Source: Ascoidea tarda (nom. inval.)
Lineage: Eukaryota > Ascomycota > Saccharomycetes > Ascoideales > Ascoideaceae
Reading direction: 5' to 3'
DNA: 64,000 bases
Assembly (NCBI GenBank): GCA_030560485.1
Contig: JAKTTS010000005.1
Span: forward strand, 31,001-95,000
Part shown: positions 48,480-59,034 of the stretch, in pieces
Layout: every line of letters starts with the position of its first letter
Numbering within the stretch: the stretch's first letter is position 1
The notes under the pieces: model-generated
The model's database searches: none
What the model was told of the DNA's origin: nothing
Seen by the model: the letters and a program-made list of their open reading frames with translations, nothing else
Made by a program: the position numbers and the translations under genes

Positions 48480-51400
48480 ATGAGCTCCTTTATTTCCCAG
48501 ATCGAAGCAAGTAAGTTTTGAATCCAGTTCTCGACTTTGGGCGAGTGGCGAAGGTGGCTAGATTATTTTTCAGCTCGAGCCACTTTTCCCCATCCCTCTC
48601 TGGAAGCACAACCACTAACTAAATTGTCTCCAGTTTCTCATGTTGTTTCTTCTCTCCCAGGAACCATTTTCACAACAAACCCTTCGAAGCTCGTAAGACC
48701 AGACTCCTTTACTTCATATATATCAAGCTCGATTCCAAACAATGTCAAGCTTTTTAAATTAATCGAGTCAAACGATCCTTTGGATTTGATCTATGATTAC
48801 GTCTCCTCTGAGAGAGACGAATCCTTTTCATTAACTGTCACAACAAACTCGAATGTTATATTGGCTTCGTTGCCTGTCTTGAAAAAGTTCAGCAACTTTC
48901 CAATTGTTTTCCATGTCGAATTGATTGACTCGAATTACCAGGTTTTAACTAGTTTAAAAGATTTGAACAACTTTGTTATACTAAACACTTTGAATTTCAT
49001 AGACTCTCACGACATATCCATAGCATCTTATGCAATTGCCAAAGTCTTGGACAAGCCAGTTATACATTTTTTTAATTCCAATTCTGATACTAGTTCGAAC
49101 AACAAATTTGACCTATCTCCAAAACCAAGTGTTTTAAACATTACTCATCAGATCATCGATTCTTTTTCCCCCAATGAAAAAGAAAATGAGCAACAAGAGA
49201 CCTCAGAAAACAAAGATGTTGAAAACCCATCTTTGAAGAAAAACGATTCAATTGTCATTTATACTGCATTTCAAATTCTCAAAAAGAAATTTAACAGATC
49301 TTATTCATTTTTCGAATCATTTGCTTCAATAAATACTGCTACAACCGATGTATTTCTAATTTTAGGCAACGTGTATTCAGCCTTGTCGAATAATTCCTAC
49401 AAACCTATTGTTCCAGTGTTTATCAGAGTTTATAGGCCATGGTCTGTTGATGATCTCAAAAAGATGTTGTCTCCCTCTTTTAACAGCTCCTTAAATTTAT
49501 CTTTAATCACACAATCCCAATGGCAAGCCTTTTCAAACTATTCTCCTCTACTATTAGATCTTTTCTCAAATACTGAATCTTTCAACCCAACTGATTTTTT
49601 CAAAAAAATTGTTTCTTACAATCTCAAATCAATAAAAAGTGACAAAAATTCAACTGATGAATTTGTTTCCCGAGTTATTTCTAATAACAATCTTCCCAAG
49701 CCTGTTCAAAACTTATCCTTAGGCTCTTCATCTTCCACTGCTTCTAACAAAAATCAATTATCTAATTTAGCTGTTGCTGAAAAGGTCACTTCTTTAGAAA
49801 ACCTTACCTATGTTAAATTACTAAAGCAAGTATTTCCAGATTCTTTGGAAATCATTAATTCCTTCAATTTGGCCGAAGTGGGTTCAGTTTCTACTCCTGA
49901 ATTTGGTTATGGTAAATTTTTAAGGAACGAAGAAAATCGAAAAGTTTTAATAAACTTGATTCAATCCATAGTCCATAGCGATTCATCAGCTAATAATTCT
50001 GTCAAAGTTGACTTTGATAGTTCCACCAAACAAGAACTAATTCAATTATTAACAAGATGGTTGATTTTAAGTGTAACGAAAGTCAGAAAATTCGATTTTT
50101 GGAGTGAAATTAATGACATTTCTAGAAAAGTGATTGCTTTATTAAATAAAGACATATTTTCAAGCACTGCAACTAAAATCCTTGAATACAAACACTATTT
50201 TTTCTTTAATTATCAGTGGATTATTGGTTCGGATTTATGGGCGTATGATATTGGTTCTTCTGGTTTACACAATGTTTTAAAATCAGATAAAAATATCAAT
50301 TTAATGATTATCGACAACACTCCTTTCACTTCAAAAAAAGAACAGGTGGAATATTTAACTCAAAAAAAGAAAGATATTGGTCTTTATGCTATGAATTATG
50401 GTGGTTGTTATGTTGCATCAATTGCCATTTATGCATCATATACTCAATCTTTAGAGTCTTTAATTGAATCTGTTAATTTTCAAGGCCCTTCGATTGTTTT
50501 GGCTTATTTACCCTTTGAGAATGAGAATGTTAATACTTTAGACATTCTTAAAGAAACTAAAAAAGCCGTTGATGCTGGCTATTGGCCTCTTTATCGTTTT
50601 GATTCTTCAGCAATCGATGATGATCAGCAATTTCAACTAGATTCACCCAAAATTAAAAAAGATTTGGAAGATTTTCTTGATAGAAATAACAAACTTACTC
50701 TATTAGCAAATAGTAATCCTGTTTTTAAACGTTCAATAGCTCAAAATTCATTAGGTGAAAATGTTAGCTATGCCTTGAAAGATTCAACAAAAAATGCATT
50801 TAATGATTTGTTGAAAGGATTATCTGGTCCAAATTTAACCATTGCTTTTGCTTCTGATGGGGGAAATGCTGAATCATTGGCTAGAAGATTTAATAACCGA
50901 GCAGTCGGAAGAAATTTTGGCAGTAAAGTTATATCAATGGATGAAATATCAGTTGATGAATTAATATCTTATGAAAATTTAATTTTAATATCTTCAACAT
51001 CCGGTCAAGGTGAATTTCCACAAAACGGTAAAGCGTTTTGGGATCAATTAAAGGGATCGAGTAATTTAGATTTGAATGGGCTTAATTTTTCCGTTTTTGG
51101 TTTGGGTGATTCTGAATATTGGCCCAGAAAGGAAGACAAAAAATACTACAACAAACCAGCAAAGGATATTCATGGAAAACTTAAATTATTCGGTGCCAAT
51201 GAAATTGCTCCATTAGGTCTTGGTGATGATCAAGATGCCGATGGCTATCAAACTGGATATAATTTATGGGAGCCAATAATTTGGGAATTTTTTGGTGTTA
51301 CAAATGCAAGTAATTATCAAGAAGCTGCACCAATCACTAATGAAGATATGAAGCTTGCTTCTGATTTTCTTAGGGGTACGATTGTTGAGGGTCTTAATGA

Positions 51401-53117
51401 TGAAAGTACTGGTGCAATTTCGGCCACGGATCAACAATTGACCAAATTTCATGGAATTTATATGCAAGATGATAGAGATATTCGAGAACAACGTAAAGCT
51501 GAGGGGTTGGAACCAGCTTATGCTTTCATGATCAGAGCCCGTCTTCCAGGTGGTACATCAACTCCAGAACAATGGTTGAAAATTGATGAATTAAGTGATA
51601 GTAGAGGTAATGGCACATTTAAAATCACTACTAGAGCTACATTTCAATTACATGGAGTTGTTAAACATGATTTGAAACCAGCCATTAGGGGTATTAATTC
51701 AACATTGATGGATACATTAGGAGCATGTGGTGATGTGAATAGAAATGTGATGGTTAGTGCATTGCCAGAGAATCAAAAAGTACATAAACAAATTGCTGAA
51801 ACAGGTACCATAATCTCTGAGCATTTGCTACCACAGACAACTGCATACCATGAAATTTGGCTTGAAGGTGCCGATGAATCAGATAAAGTGAATAAACCTG
51901 AAGTGTGGCAAAATAGAAAAGATGGACCAAAAAAGAAAAAAGTGATGGTTGCAGGAAACGCACTAGTTGATCAAGAACCATTTTATGGCAATAATTCGTT
52001 ATATTTACCAAGAAAGTTTAAAGTTGGTATTTGTGTTCCACCGTATAATGATGTTGATGTTTACTCAAATGATGTTGGATTGATTGCAATTGTTGATTCC
52101 AAGAGTAAGGTGTTGGGTTATAATGTTTTAGTTGGTGGTGGTATGGGCACTACACATAATAATAAAAAGACATATCCAAGAACTGGTTCATCATTTGGAT
52201 TTGTTGATTATGATGATATCAAAGTTGTTGTAGAAAAAATTATGTTGATTCAAAGAGATTTTGGAGACCGTAAGAACCGTAAACATGCCAGATTAAAATA
52301 CACCATTGATGATATGGGAGTTGATGTATATAAATCCAAGGTGGAAGAATTATGGGGTAAAAAGTTCCAGAAAGAAAGAGAGTTCAAAATTGAGTCTAAT
52401 ATCGATCATTTTGGATGGACCAAAGATGAAACTGGATTAAACCATTACACATGTTTCATTGAAAATGGTAGAGTGGAAGATACAGTGGAGTTGCCACAGA
52501 AAACCGGATTGAAAAAAATTGCTAAATATTTGTTGACAACCAGCTCGGGTAGTTTCAGATTGACAGGAAACCAACATATTATAATTTCCAACATCCTTGA
52601 TAGGGATTTGAGTAGTGTTGAAAAATTGATAAAGAAGTACAAATTGGAAAATTCTAATTTTTCAGGGTTAAGAATTTCATCAGCAGCTTGTGTCGCATTT
52701 CCCACTTGTGGGTTGGCAATGGCAGAGAGTGAGAGATACTTGCCAGTGATAATAACCAAGCTAGAGGAGGCATTGGAGGAATATGGATTGAGACATGATT
52801 CTATAGTGATGAGGATGACTGGATGTCCAAATGGATGTTCTAGGCCTTGGTTGGCAGAAATTGCATTGGTTGGTAAGGCGTATGATACGTATAATTTGTT
52901 GTTGGGTGGTGGCTACCATGGACAGAGATTGAACAAGTTGTATCGATCGAATGTAAAAGAAGAGGAAATTCTCAAGATATTGAAGCCATTGTTCAAGCGT
53001 TGGTCTTTGGAGAGACACCAGGGCGAGCATTTTGGGGACTTTTTGATTCGAGCCAAGGTGATCATGCCCACCACCGAAGGAAAGTACTTCCACGACAACG
53101 TCCCAGCAGAAGCGTAG
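48480..53117 (+). CDS. MET5: Sulfite reductase beta subunit (Met5/Ecm17), spliced
   Basis: The long frame (open from 48519) has no ATG near its start. The ATG at 48480 encodes MSSFISQIEA and is followed by a GTAAGT donor at 48511. With a CACTAAC branch point (48613-48619) and acceptor at 48633, the product has 1504 residues and continues ISHVVSSLPGTIF. Domains: a pyruvate-ferredoxin-oxidoreductase-like N-terminal part, a flavodoxin domain (IAFASDGGNAESLARRF, STSGQGEFP), then the sulfite reductase hemoprotein with TRATFQLHG and the siroheme/4Fe-4S cysteines in CVAFPTCGLA and MTGCPNGCSRPWLAE. The enzyme reduces sulfite to sulfide with Met10, for cysteine and methionine synthesis. Length resembles S. 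cerevisiae Met5 (1442). Confidence 0.93.
48511..48633 (+). other. Probable 5' intron of MET5
   Basis: Donor GTAAGT at 48511, branch point CACTAAC at 48613-48619 and acceptor TCTCCAG ending at 48633; phase 1. Two other AGs, at 48573 (TTTTTCAG) and 48661 (TCTCCCAG), would also keep the frame, so the exact acceptor is not settled. The 48573 acceptor has no good branch point before it. Confidence 0.7.
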
Positions 53118-53533
53118 GCTGGGGTTGTGTAGGCTCTCTATCTGCCCATCTTATAGTATATCCAGTTTCTGTATCGCTCTCCAATACACAAACCATTCAA
53201 TACAAAAACGATNNNNNNNNNNAAAAACGATCCAACGCCAAAAGGTGCAAAATCAATTTGACCGAAAAAAGCTCCGATTATTGGGCCAAAAAGACTCGAA
53301 CAGGACTCGTAGCATCGTTCCGGACACGAGCCATGCGTCGTACGCGTCGTACCGCTTTTTTCAACAAGATTTTCGAAGCAGTATAAAATCAATAGCTAAG
53401 GTATTTTTTATCTTGAATATCTTTATTCTTTATTCTTTATTCCTCCATCTCTTGTTTTCGTTTGGCCTCGCTTTTTGAACATATTCCTTTAGATCTGCAT
53501 ACCTTGCCCATATTCCTTCTGCTCTATCTCGCC
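53118..53533. other. Intergenic region, ERG6 promoter, with N gap
   Basis: 416 bp containing ten N at 53213-53222. The sequence on both sides of the gap shares AAAAACGAT, so the gap may be an artefactual join of overlapping ends. The block 53330-53360 has a repeated GTCGTACGCGTCGTACC palindrome-like word, and a TATAAAA box lies near 53382. No canonical TCGTATA sterol element is seen. Confidence 0.6.
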
Positions 53534-54685
53534 ATGTCCCAAATAAAACCTGTGATCACGAAAGAAACCAAGAAGCAAGACAAAGAGTTCTCTGATACCT
53601 ATCATAAGGACTCGGTTGCCAGTACTGGCTTGACTGCATTGTTTCGTAAGAATAAGACTGCTCAGGAGGCTGCTCTTGAGGGTTACTTCAGACACTGGGA
53701 TGGTAAGACTGATGCTGAAGCCGAGGAAAGAAGATTGAAAGATTACAAAGATGGTACGAACAACTACTATAACTTGGTCACTGACTTTTACGAGTACGGC
53801 TGGGGCTCTTCTTTTCATTTTTGCAGATTCTTTCCAGGCGATTCCTTCCAACATGCTGTTCTTCGTCATGAAGACTACTTGGCTCTGAAAATGGGCATCA
53901 CTGAGGATATGACTGTCTTGGATGTTGGTTGTGGTGTTGGTGGTCCATCAAGAGAAATTCAAAAATTCACCGGTTGCAGAATTATTGGCTTGAACAATAA
54001 TGACTACCAAATTCAAAGAGCTAATAATTACGCTGCAAAGAATAATTTGACCGATAAATTGACATATGTCAAAGGTGATTTTATGAAAATGGATTTCCCT
54101 GAAAATTCTTTTGATGCTGTCTATGCCATTGAAGCTACTGTTCACGCCCCAGTGTTAAATGGTGTCTACAGTGAAATTTATAAAGTTCTAAAACCAGGCG
54201 GTGTCTTTGGTGTATATGAGTGGGTGATGACAGATAAATATGACCCAGAAAATAAACACCATAGACAAGTTGCTTATGGTATTGAAATTGGCGATGGTAT
54301 TCCCAAAATGTACAAGAGAGAAGTGGCCGAAAAAGCTCTTATTGATGTTGGTTTTGAAATTTTATATCAAAAGGATTTAGCTGATAACGATGATGCTACA
54401 CCATGGTATTATCCATTAGCTGGTGATTGGAAATATATTCAAACCTTTGCAGATGTATTTTCTTGGTTCAGAACTTCAAATATTGGTAGAAAAATAACAA
54501 CGAATTCCTTGGGTGTTTTGGAAAAACTTCGTCTCGTTCCAAAGGGTTCAGTGAAAGTTGCAGATGCTTTAGAAGAAGCTGCTGTTAATTTAGTTGCTGG
54601 TGGTAGAGAAAAATTATTTACTCCAATGATGTTGTATGTTGTTAAAAAGCCAGAAAATGCTTCAGAAATTGTTTCAAAAAATTAA
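53534..54685 (+). CDS. ERG6: Sterol 24-C-methyltransferase Erg6
   Basis: This 383-residue enzyme, the same length as S. cerevisiae Erg6, starts at ATG 53534 ([15 protein letters not shown]). It transfers methyl from S-adenosylmethionine to C-24 of zymosterol to give fecosterol in ergosterol synthesis, on lipid droplets and ER. Visible motifs: the sterol-binding region [17 protein letters not shown] motif [25 protein letters not shown], the conserved [10 protein letters not shown] and [12 protein letters not shown], and the C-terminal sterol-methyltransferase domain with [12 protein letters not shown]. All the residues I expect in these motifs are present. The upstream frame is open via TTG only, so the ATG at 53534 is preferred. 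Confidence 0.97.
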   Translation: MSQIKPVITKETKKQDKEFSDTYHKDSVASTGLTALFRKNKTAQEAALEGYFRHWDGKTDAEAEERRLKDYKDGTNNYYNLVTDFYEYGWGSSFHFCRFFPGDSFQHAVLRHEDYLALKMGITEDMTVLDVGCGVGGPSREIQKFTGCRIIGLNNNDYQIQRANNYAAKNNLTDKLTYVKGDFMKMDFPENSFDAVYAIEATVHAPVLNGVYSEIYKVLKPGGVFGVYEWVMTDKYDPENKHHRQVAYGIEIGDGIPKMYKREVAEKALIDVGFEILYQKDLADNDDATPWYYPLAGDWKYIQTFADVFSWFRTSNIGRKITTNSLGVLEKLRLVPKGSVKVADALEEAAVNLVAGGREKLFTPMMLYVVKKPENASEIVSKN

Positions 54686-55151
54686 TGAGTTATTCAATTG
54701 TATTAATTTATTGTTAATAAATTTTTTTATAAAAAGAAACGTTTCATTTTAAATTTTTTTCTTTAAACTTCCATTTCTTTTTGGAAATTTATTTTTGTTA
54801 AACAATTTTATTTACTTCTAATTATTTTTTTTCTTTCTTTTTCTTTCTTTTCTTTTTTTTTAAATAGTTTATTATTAGAAGATGTTTGAAAAACCAATAT
54901 TAATTCTATATTCAAAAACAAAAAAGACTAATTTGTAACGTTTGGGAGTAATTTAAATGTATTAAAGAAATGACGGGTGTCAATACCTGAAGAATGAGAA
55001 TAAGAAAGTGAAATAAAAAAAAAATATTATAAAACAGAATAAATAAAAATAAATAAATAAAATTGTAGTTATTAAATAAAAGGGTGAAAAGATAAGAGGA
55101 TACGAGGATAAGATAATGAGAGAATGAGATAAACTTGAAACAATTTGGTAA
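54686..55151. other. Convergent 3' region between ERG6 and the MFS gene
   Basis: 466 bp of AT-rich sequence with T-runs and TTTC repeats (54825-54860). It presumably contains both terminators. An ORF covering 54980-55249 on the minus strand is a shadow of the MFS gene end. Confidence 0.4.
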
Positions 55152-56798
55152 TTACGAGATGATATTAAAACTTTTTTCAAGTTTTTTATTAGCTCTTTCT
55201 CGCAAATTTTCACCATTTTTATAGACATAAAATGGAAAGGGAGTACCAAGCAAAAAAGCTATAATGGCGAAAATGGTATGAGACCAACCATAGCCAATTG
55301 AATCAAACATATCAGGAGCAAATAAGGGAACGATGCAAGCAAGAACTGATCTAAAAACAGTTACAGCAGCGACAGAAGAGGCAGAGAATCTTGGGTTCAT
55401 ATCAATAAGATATACATAGGAAGTTTGAAACATACCCATAATGAAGAAAGCGAAAAGACAGGCCATTATAGCAGGAACAACCCAGTGAATTTTATATTCA
55501 GCAGTCCAGCCAAATATTAAGAAAGTGACTGGAGCACCAATGCCAGACCACCAAAGATACTTCAATCTGAATTCAGGTTTTGATATACTGTTATTATTTT
55601 TGACTAATTTTAGGTAGCCTTTTTGGGTTATGATGCCCCAGATTGGTAGGGCTAGGAAGTAACCAATACCCAAGGATAAGTACATTAGGCCAGTTATACC
55701 AGTTGAAAAATTGTAGTCATATTGCCATAAAGTGGGAAAAGTACAAATCAAGACATAAATCAAAGCAAACATCAAGGCCATATAGGCACCAAGACCATAA
55801 ATCATTGGGTGAAAGATGAGTAATTGTAGAGGTCTTGTAATGTTTGATTTGATTTTATCTAATTTTGATTCATTGTCATTGTAGTTGTAAATTGTTTTCA
55901 AGTTTGGGTTGTTGGATAGTTTCATTAATTTTTTAGCCTTTTTAAGTAGAATAGTTGGGGGATAAGTTTCTTCAATGATGATTAAGCCGAAAAAAGCTAT
56001 TGCACCATTGAGTATTAATTGGATCCAAAAGACCCATCTCCAGCTGAGGTTTTCAACTACAAAACCAGCAATTACTGGACTTATAGTTGGGCCAGCAATT
56101 GGGCCAATTGAGACTAGAGCACTCCATAAAGTTCTATCGTTTTCGTGAAATAAATCGCCAATGATACTAGGGCCAACCGTAATTGGTGCCGAACTGCCGC
56201 AACCTGCTAAGAATCTGAAGATGATCAATTGAGCAGCATTTTGAGATAAGGCACAAGCCATGTTAAAAACAAACATAAAGACAATTGAGAAATTTATGAT
56301 GTGTTTTTTACCATACATTTCAGCTAGGGGAGAGACAATTAATGGGATGATAGCCCAGGCTAAAACATAAACGGAGACAAAAAAGGAGATTAAAGAAGCA
56401 CTTGATACGTTAAAATCGGCAGCGATTTGATGAACAGCAGGAGATAACATTGAAGAACAAGCAGGAGATAGAAAGCCATAAAGAGAACCAATTATCAAGA
56501 TTCTGACTTTTCTTTTTTTTTCCCAATTTATCGGTTTCATTGGGTCGTCATCGCCATCCCAGTCGACAATGTTATTTTCTGGGATTTTTATGTTATCGTC
56601 ATTAGAAAGTGATTCTGTTGTGATTTTTTTACTGTCAATGTCAATGTCAATGTCAATACCGTTATTATTATTATTATTTTTATTATTGTTATTGTTATTA
56701 TAATCAGGATCAGGATCAGGATCGGCTGAAAGGCTGTGGATTTTAGCTTGTTCTTTATCAGAAAAAGAGGTAACAGAATTTTTTTCTATATCATCCAT
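55152..56798 (-). CDS. MFS drug:H+ antiporter-like transporter (DHA1)
   Basis: This 548-residue major facilitator has a hydrophilic Asn/Asp-rich N-terminus (about 1-85), the WDGDDDPMKPINWEKKRKV lead-in typical of fungal DHA1 transporters, and 12 membrane segments. Motifs include a motif-A-like LAEMYGKKH in loop 2-3, RFLAGCGSSAPITVGPSIIGD in TM4-5 and GPIAGPTISPVIAGF (motif C, the antiporter motif) in TM5, followed by SWRWVFWIQL. The central loop contains Lys-rich sequence. It probably exports small toxic compounds or polyamines at the plasma membrane; the substrate cannot be told. Upstream, 57060-57250 holds several CGG triplets, fitting control by a zinc-cluster regulator. Confidence 0.85.
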   Translation of the reverse strand: MDDIEKNSVTSFSDKEQAKIHSLSADPDPDPDYNNNNNNKNNNNNNGIDIDIDIDSKKITTESLSNDDNIKIPENNIVDWDGDDDPMKPINWEKKRKVRILIIGSLYGFLSPACSSMLSPAVHQIAADFNVSSASLISFFVSVYVLAWAIIPLIVSPLAEMYGKKHIINFSIVFMFVFNMACALSQNAAQLIIFRFLAGCGSSAPITVGPSIIGDLFHENDRTLWSALVSIGPIAGPTISPVIAGFVVENLSWRWVFWIQLILNGAIAFFGLIIIEETYPPTILLKKAKKLMKLSNNPNLKTIYNYNDNESKLDKIKSNITRPLQLLIFHPMIYGLGAYMALMFALIYVLICTFPTLWQYDYNFSTGITGLMYLSLGIGYFLALPIWGIITQKGYLKLVKNNNSISKPEFRLKYLWWSGIGAPVTFLIFGWTAEYKIHWVVPAIMACLFAFFIMGMFQTSYVYLIDMNPRFSASSVAAVTVFRSVLACIVPLFAPDMFDSIGYGWSHTIFAIIAFLLGTPFPFYVYKNGENLRERANKKLEKSFNIIS

Positions 56799-57610
56799 GA
56801 TTCTAGTGTGTTTATGAAAAAATGTTTGGTTACGAGCAAAACATTTTTGTTGATTTATATAGAGCAGTGTAAGTTGACAGAAGGCATAAGTCGTTGAATT
56901 TTTCTGTTATTGTTGTTTTTATTTAGCCATTTCAAAAACAAGCTTTAAGGGCAGATAAAACAGACCCCATTGAAAAAGCTGTGGATAAAACACATACAAA
57001 AGAAAACAGGGTAGAGCAGAAAGTGGTTATATTCAAAAGATAAGCTTCAGGATCTTAGCCGGAATTTGAAGGAGCTTCGGAAAAGGGTCTAGTGCGGCAA
57101 GACGGAAACGGATATATGTGCTATGTGCAGTGTTCCACATGACCCGTTGTGATGGTATTTTGGGGTTTTTGGAAACCGTTTTTTGGTGTTTCCCGGATTT
57201 GAGCAGGAAGTTACGCAATTGTAAGGAAAGAACCCTTTTCCGGAGTCAAGATTGAATTAGATTGGAAAGTTAATGATTAGAGCAATTTAAACCATACACT
57301 CAAAACAAAATTAGCAGAATTGGTAGATGTAAGAGAGATAATTGAGGATATTTATAAGAATAGTTGGTGAAAGAGAAGAGAAGAGAAGTAAAATAAAGTA
57401 AAAGTATGGATAAGATAGAGTGACTAAAGTAGTGGCTACAGTAGTTAGCAAAGTAAAAGAGAAGATATCCAGGCACAAACAGCCAGTGACCCAAGTATTG
57501 AGTACGATGCGAGGCAGCCAGTTGGTGAAATGAAGATTCTATTAGTTTGAGTGGAGTTTGCTCAACAGAAGACAGAGTAAGTGGGAGGGGGAGGAGATGT
57601 TAATTTGCGG
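56799..57610. promoter_or_regulatory. Promoter of the MFS gene and 3' flank of VMA21
   Basis: 812 bp. CGG or CCG triplets cluster at about 57059-57245 (GCCGGAA, TTCGGAAA, GACGGAAACGGATAT, CCCGGATTT, TTCCGGAG). Within it, CTTCGGAAAAGGGT (57075-57088) and ACCCTTTTCCGGAG (57232-57245) form an inverted pair matching at 13 of 14 positions. This is consistent with Zn2Cys6 factor sites. ORFs here show no protein features. Confidence 0.55.
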
Positions 57611-57949
57611 TTAGTCGTCTTTTATTGATTCATCGCCAGTAGGTATATCTTCAGTGAAGGCCACGATTATGTAGAAAATCAAGACGACGTTTGCCATTAT
57701 AGCAGCAACACCACCAGATACTAAATCACTGTCTGTGTAAGCTTTCAACCAAAAGAAAGATAATATTGGGATGATTACCATAGCGGCAGTGAATAGTATT
57801 AGTTTAGTTAAAACATAACTGAACAAGAATACATTAGTTAGTAAATTGATTCTGAAAAAAATAGAAAATAAAATAAAACAAAATAAAATAAAGTAACGTA
57901 AAGTAAAATAAGATTAAAGAACATACCCAGGAATATCAACAGAAGCCAT
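57611..57949 (-). CDS. VMA21: Vma21, V-ATPase assembly factor, spliced
   Basis: The coding sequence on the minus strand is exon 1 57949-57927 and exon 2 57818-57611, giving 76 residues (S. cerevisiae Vma21 has 77). Spliced, the start reads MASVDIPGYVLTKLILFTAA, colinear with the yeast protein. Two membrane segments follow (about 13-33 and 42-62) with GGVAAIMANVVLIFYIIVAF, then a short acidic tail. It chaperones assembly of the V0 sector of the vacuolar H+-ATPase in the ER and escorts it to the Golgi. The tail ends IKDD; the KKxx retrieval signal of S. cerevisiae is reduced to one Lys at position -3. Splicing is essential to obtain an ATG start. Confidence 0.93.
57819..57926 (-). other. Intron of VMA21
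   Basis: 108-nt intron with donor GTATGT, branch point TACTAAC (57837-57843) and acceptor TTGTTCAG. Phase 2. An earlier AG (TTTTTTTCAG, ending upstream of the branch point) would also keep the frame but would insert eight residues absent from the family. Confidence 0.92.
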
Positions 57950-59034
57950 TATTAAAACAGATGTAGATGATTACTATATTTAAATTGATGTAACAGGTAA
58001 AACTAGAAGAAAAGTTGAAGAAACAAATATGAAATCAAAAAACAGCAAGAGTGAGAGTGAGAGTCAGATTGATTGTAAAAGTTAGAAGGAATTAAAAATA
58101 AATGTTAAATTGTTTGGTTGGAATGAGCCAAATTTGATTGGGTTAAAGCTTTGAGGTAATAGAATGGTGAATTGAATTAGCAATCAATTCTTTGTTGTTG
58201 ATGGATTGTTGTTATATCAATTATATTAATTATTAATTATTAAGATAGACAATATACTACAGAATGAAAGTTATAAACAATAAAAAATAAGAAAATTTTA
58301 TAAATTGACAGCAAGAATAGGTGTTTAAATATGAAATAATAAAGTTGGAACCAGGAAGGAGAGGCCCAGTCAAATTCATGAAAATGAAACAGACTCCCAG
58401 CAAGAGGGAAGTAAATCAGACTCAAATCAGAGATAAATAGTAGTCTTCCACCAAACGTTAATGTCTTGAAGAGATCAAAGGAGGACTGCAACAGCATTGA
58501 GCTGTGCTAAGGCTGATCAAAACTGATAAAAGCTGGTGCAAGTGATAGATATTGGCTTCTTCTAACAGCATCTCTCCAACCTTCTTTTCTTTGACTGGCC
58601 CCCATCCGCCCCGGTGGCTCCTATCCGCCGTACTGGCTCCTGCCGCCAAAAACAGTCCCAACTTCTGTCCGCGGAACCATCCGCGCTCTCCGCGTCATCT
58701 GTACAGCGGTTATGAGCATATGCATATGTGCGCGGTCATCCGCAGTCACCCGCACTACTGGCGCTGTACCCCGTGGCTGGTCTGTCCTGCTGAAACGAGA
58801 AGAGTTGCTTCAGAGCCTTTCTGCTCTGTTTCTGCTGTGCTGAAGCTGCTGCCTGGTTCTGGCTCTGTTGCTGCTGTGTTGCCAACTCTCGAATTGTCAG
58901 TGGCTCTTCCTCTCTTTTTGCTGCCCCTGCTGTCTTTTCTGCTGCTCTTTCTGCTGTCCCCACTCTGCTTGACTGTATTCTGCTAATCTGCCTGCTCGTT
59001 TCCTTCTCTCTTCATCTTCTGCTTCACACCAATA
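57950..59034. promoter_or_regulatory. Divergent promoter region of VMA21 and GPR1
   Basis: About 1.1 kb. 58595-58790 is GC-rich with repeated ATCCGC words (near 58605, 58623, 58679 and 58738) and a TCCGCGGA palindrome at 58668-58675. 58800-58990 is a CTG/CTC-rich leader (TGCTGTGCTGAAGCTGCTGCC). ORFs in this block on both strands reflect composition. A GCATATGCATATGTGCGC element lies near 58717. Confidence 0.5.
58668..58675. promoter_or_regulatory. PDRE-like palindrome TCCGCGGA
   Basis: An exact match to the Pdr1/Pdr3 consensus TCCGYGGA, 360 bp upstream of the GPR1 ATG. In S. cerevisiae this element controls drug-resistance genes; use here is unproven, and other zinc-cluster factors bind similar everted CGG pairs. 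Confidence 0.4.

Noticed and set aside
57830-57860. Alternative VMA21 acceptor at TTTTTTTCAG
   Set aside because: In frame, but it precedes the TACTAAC branch point and adds residues not found in Vma21.
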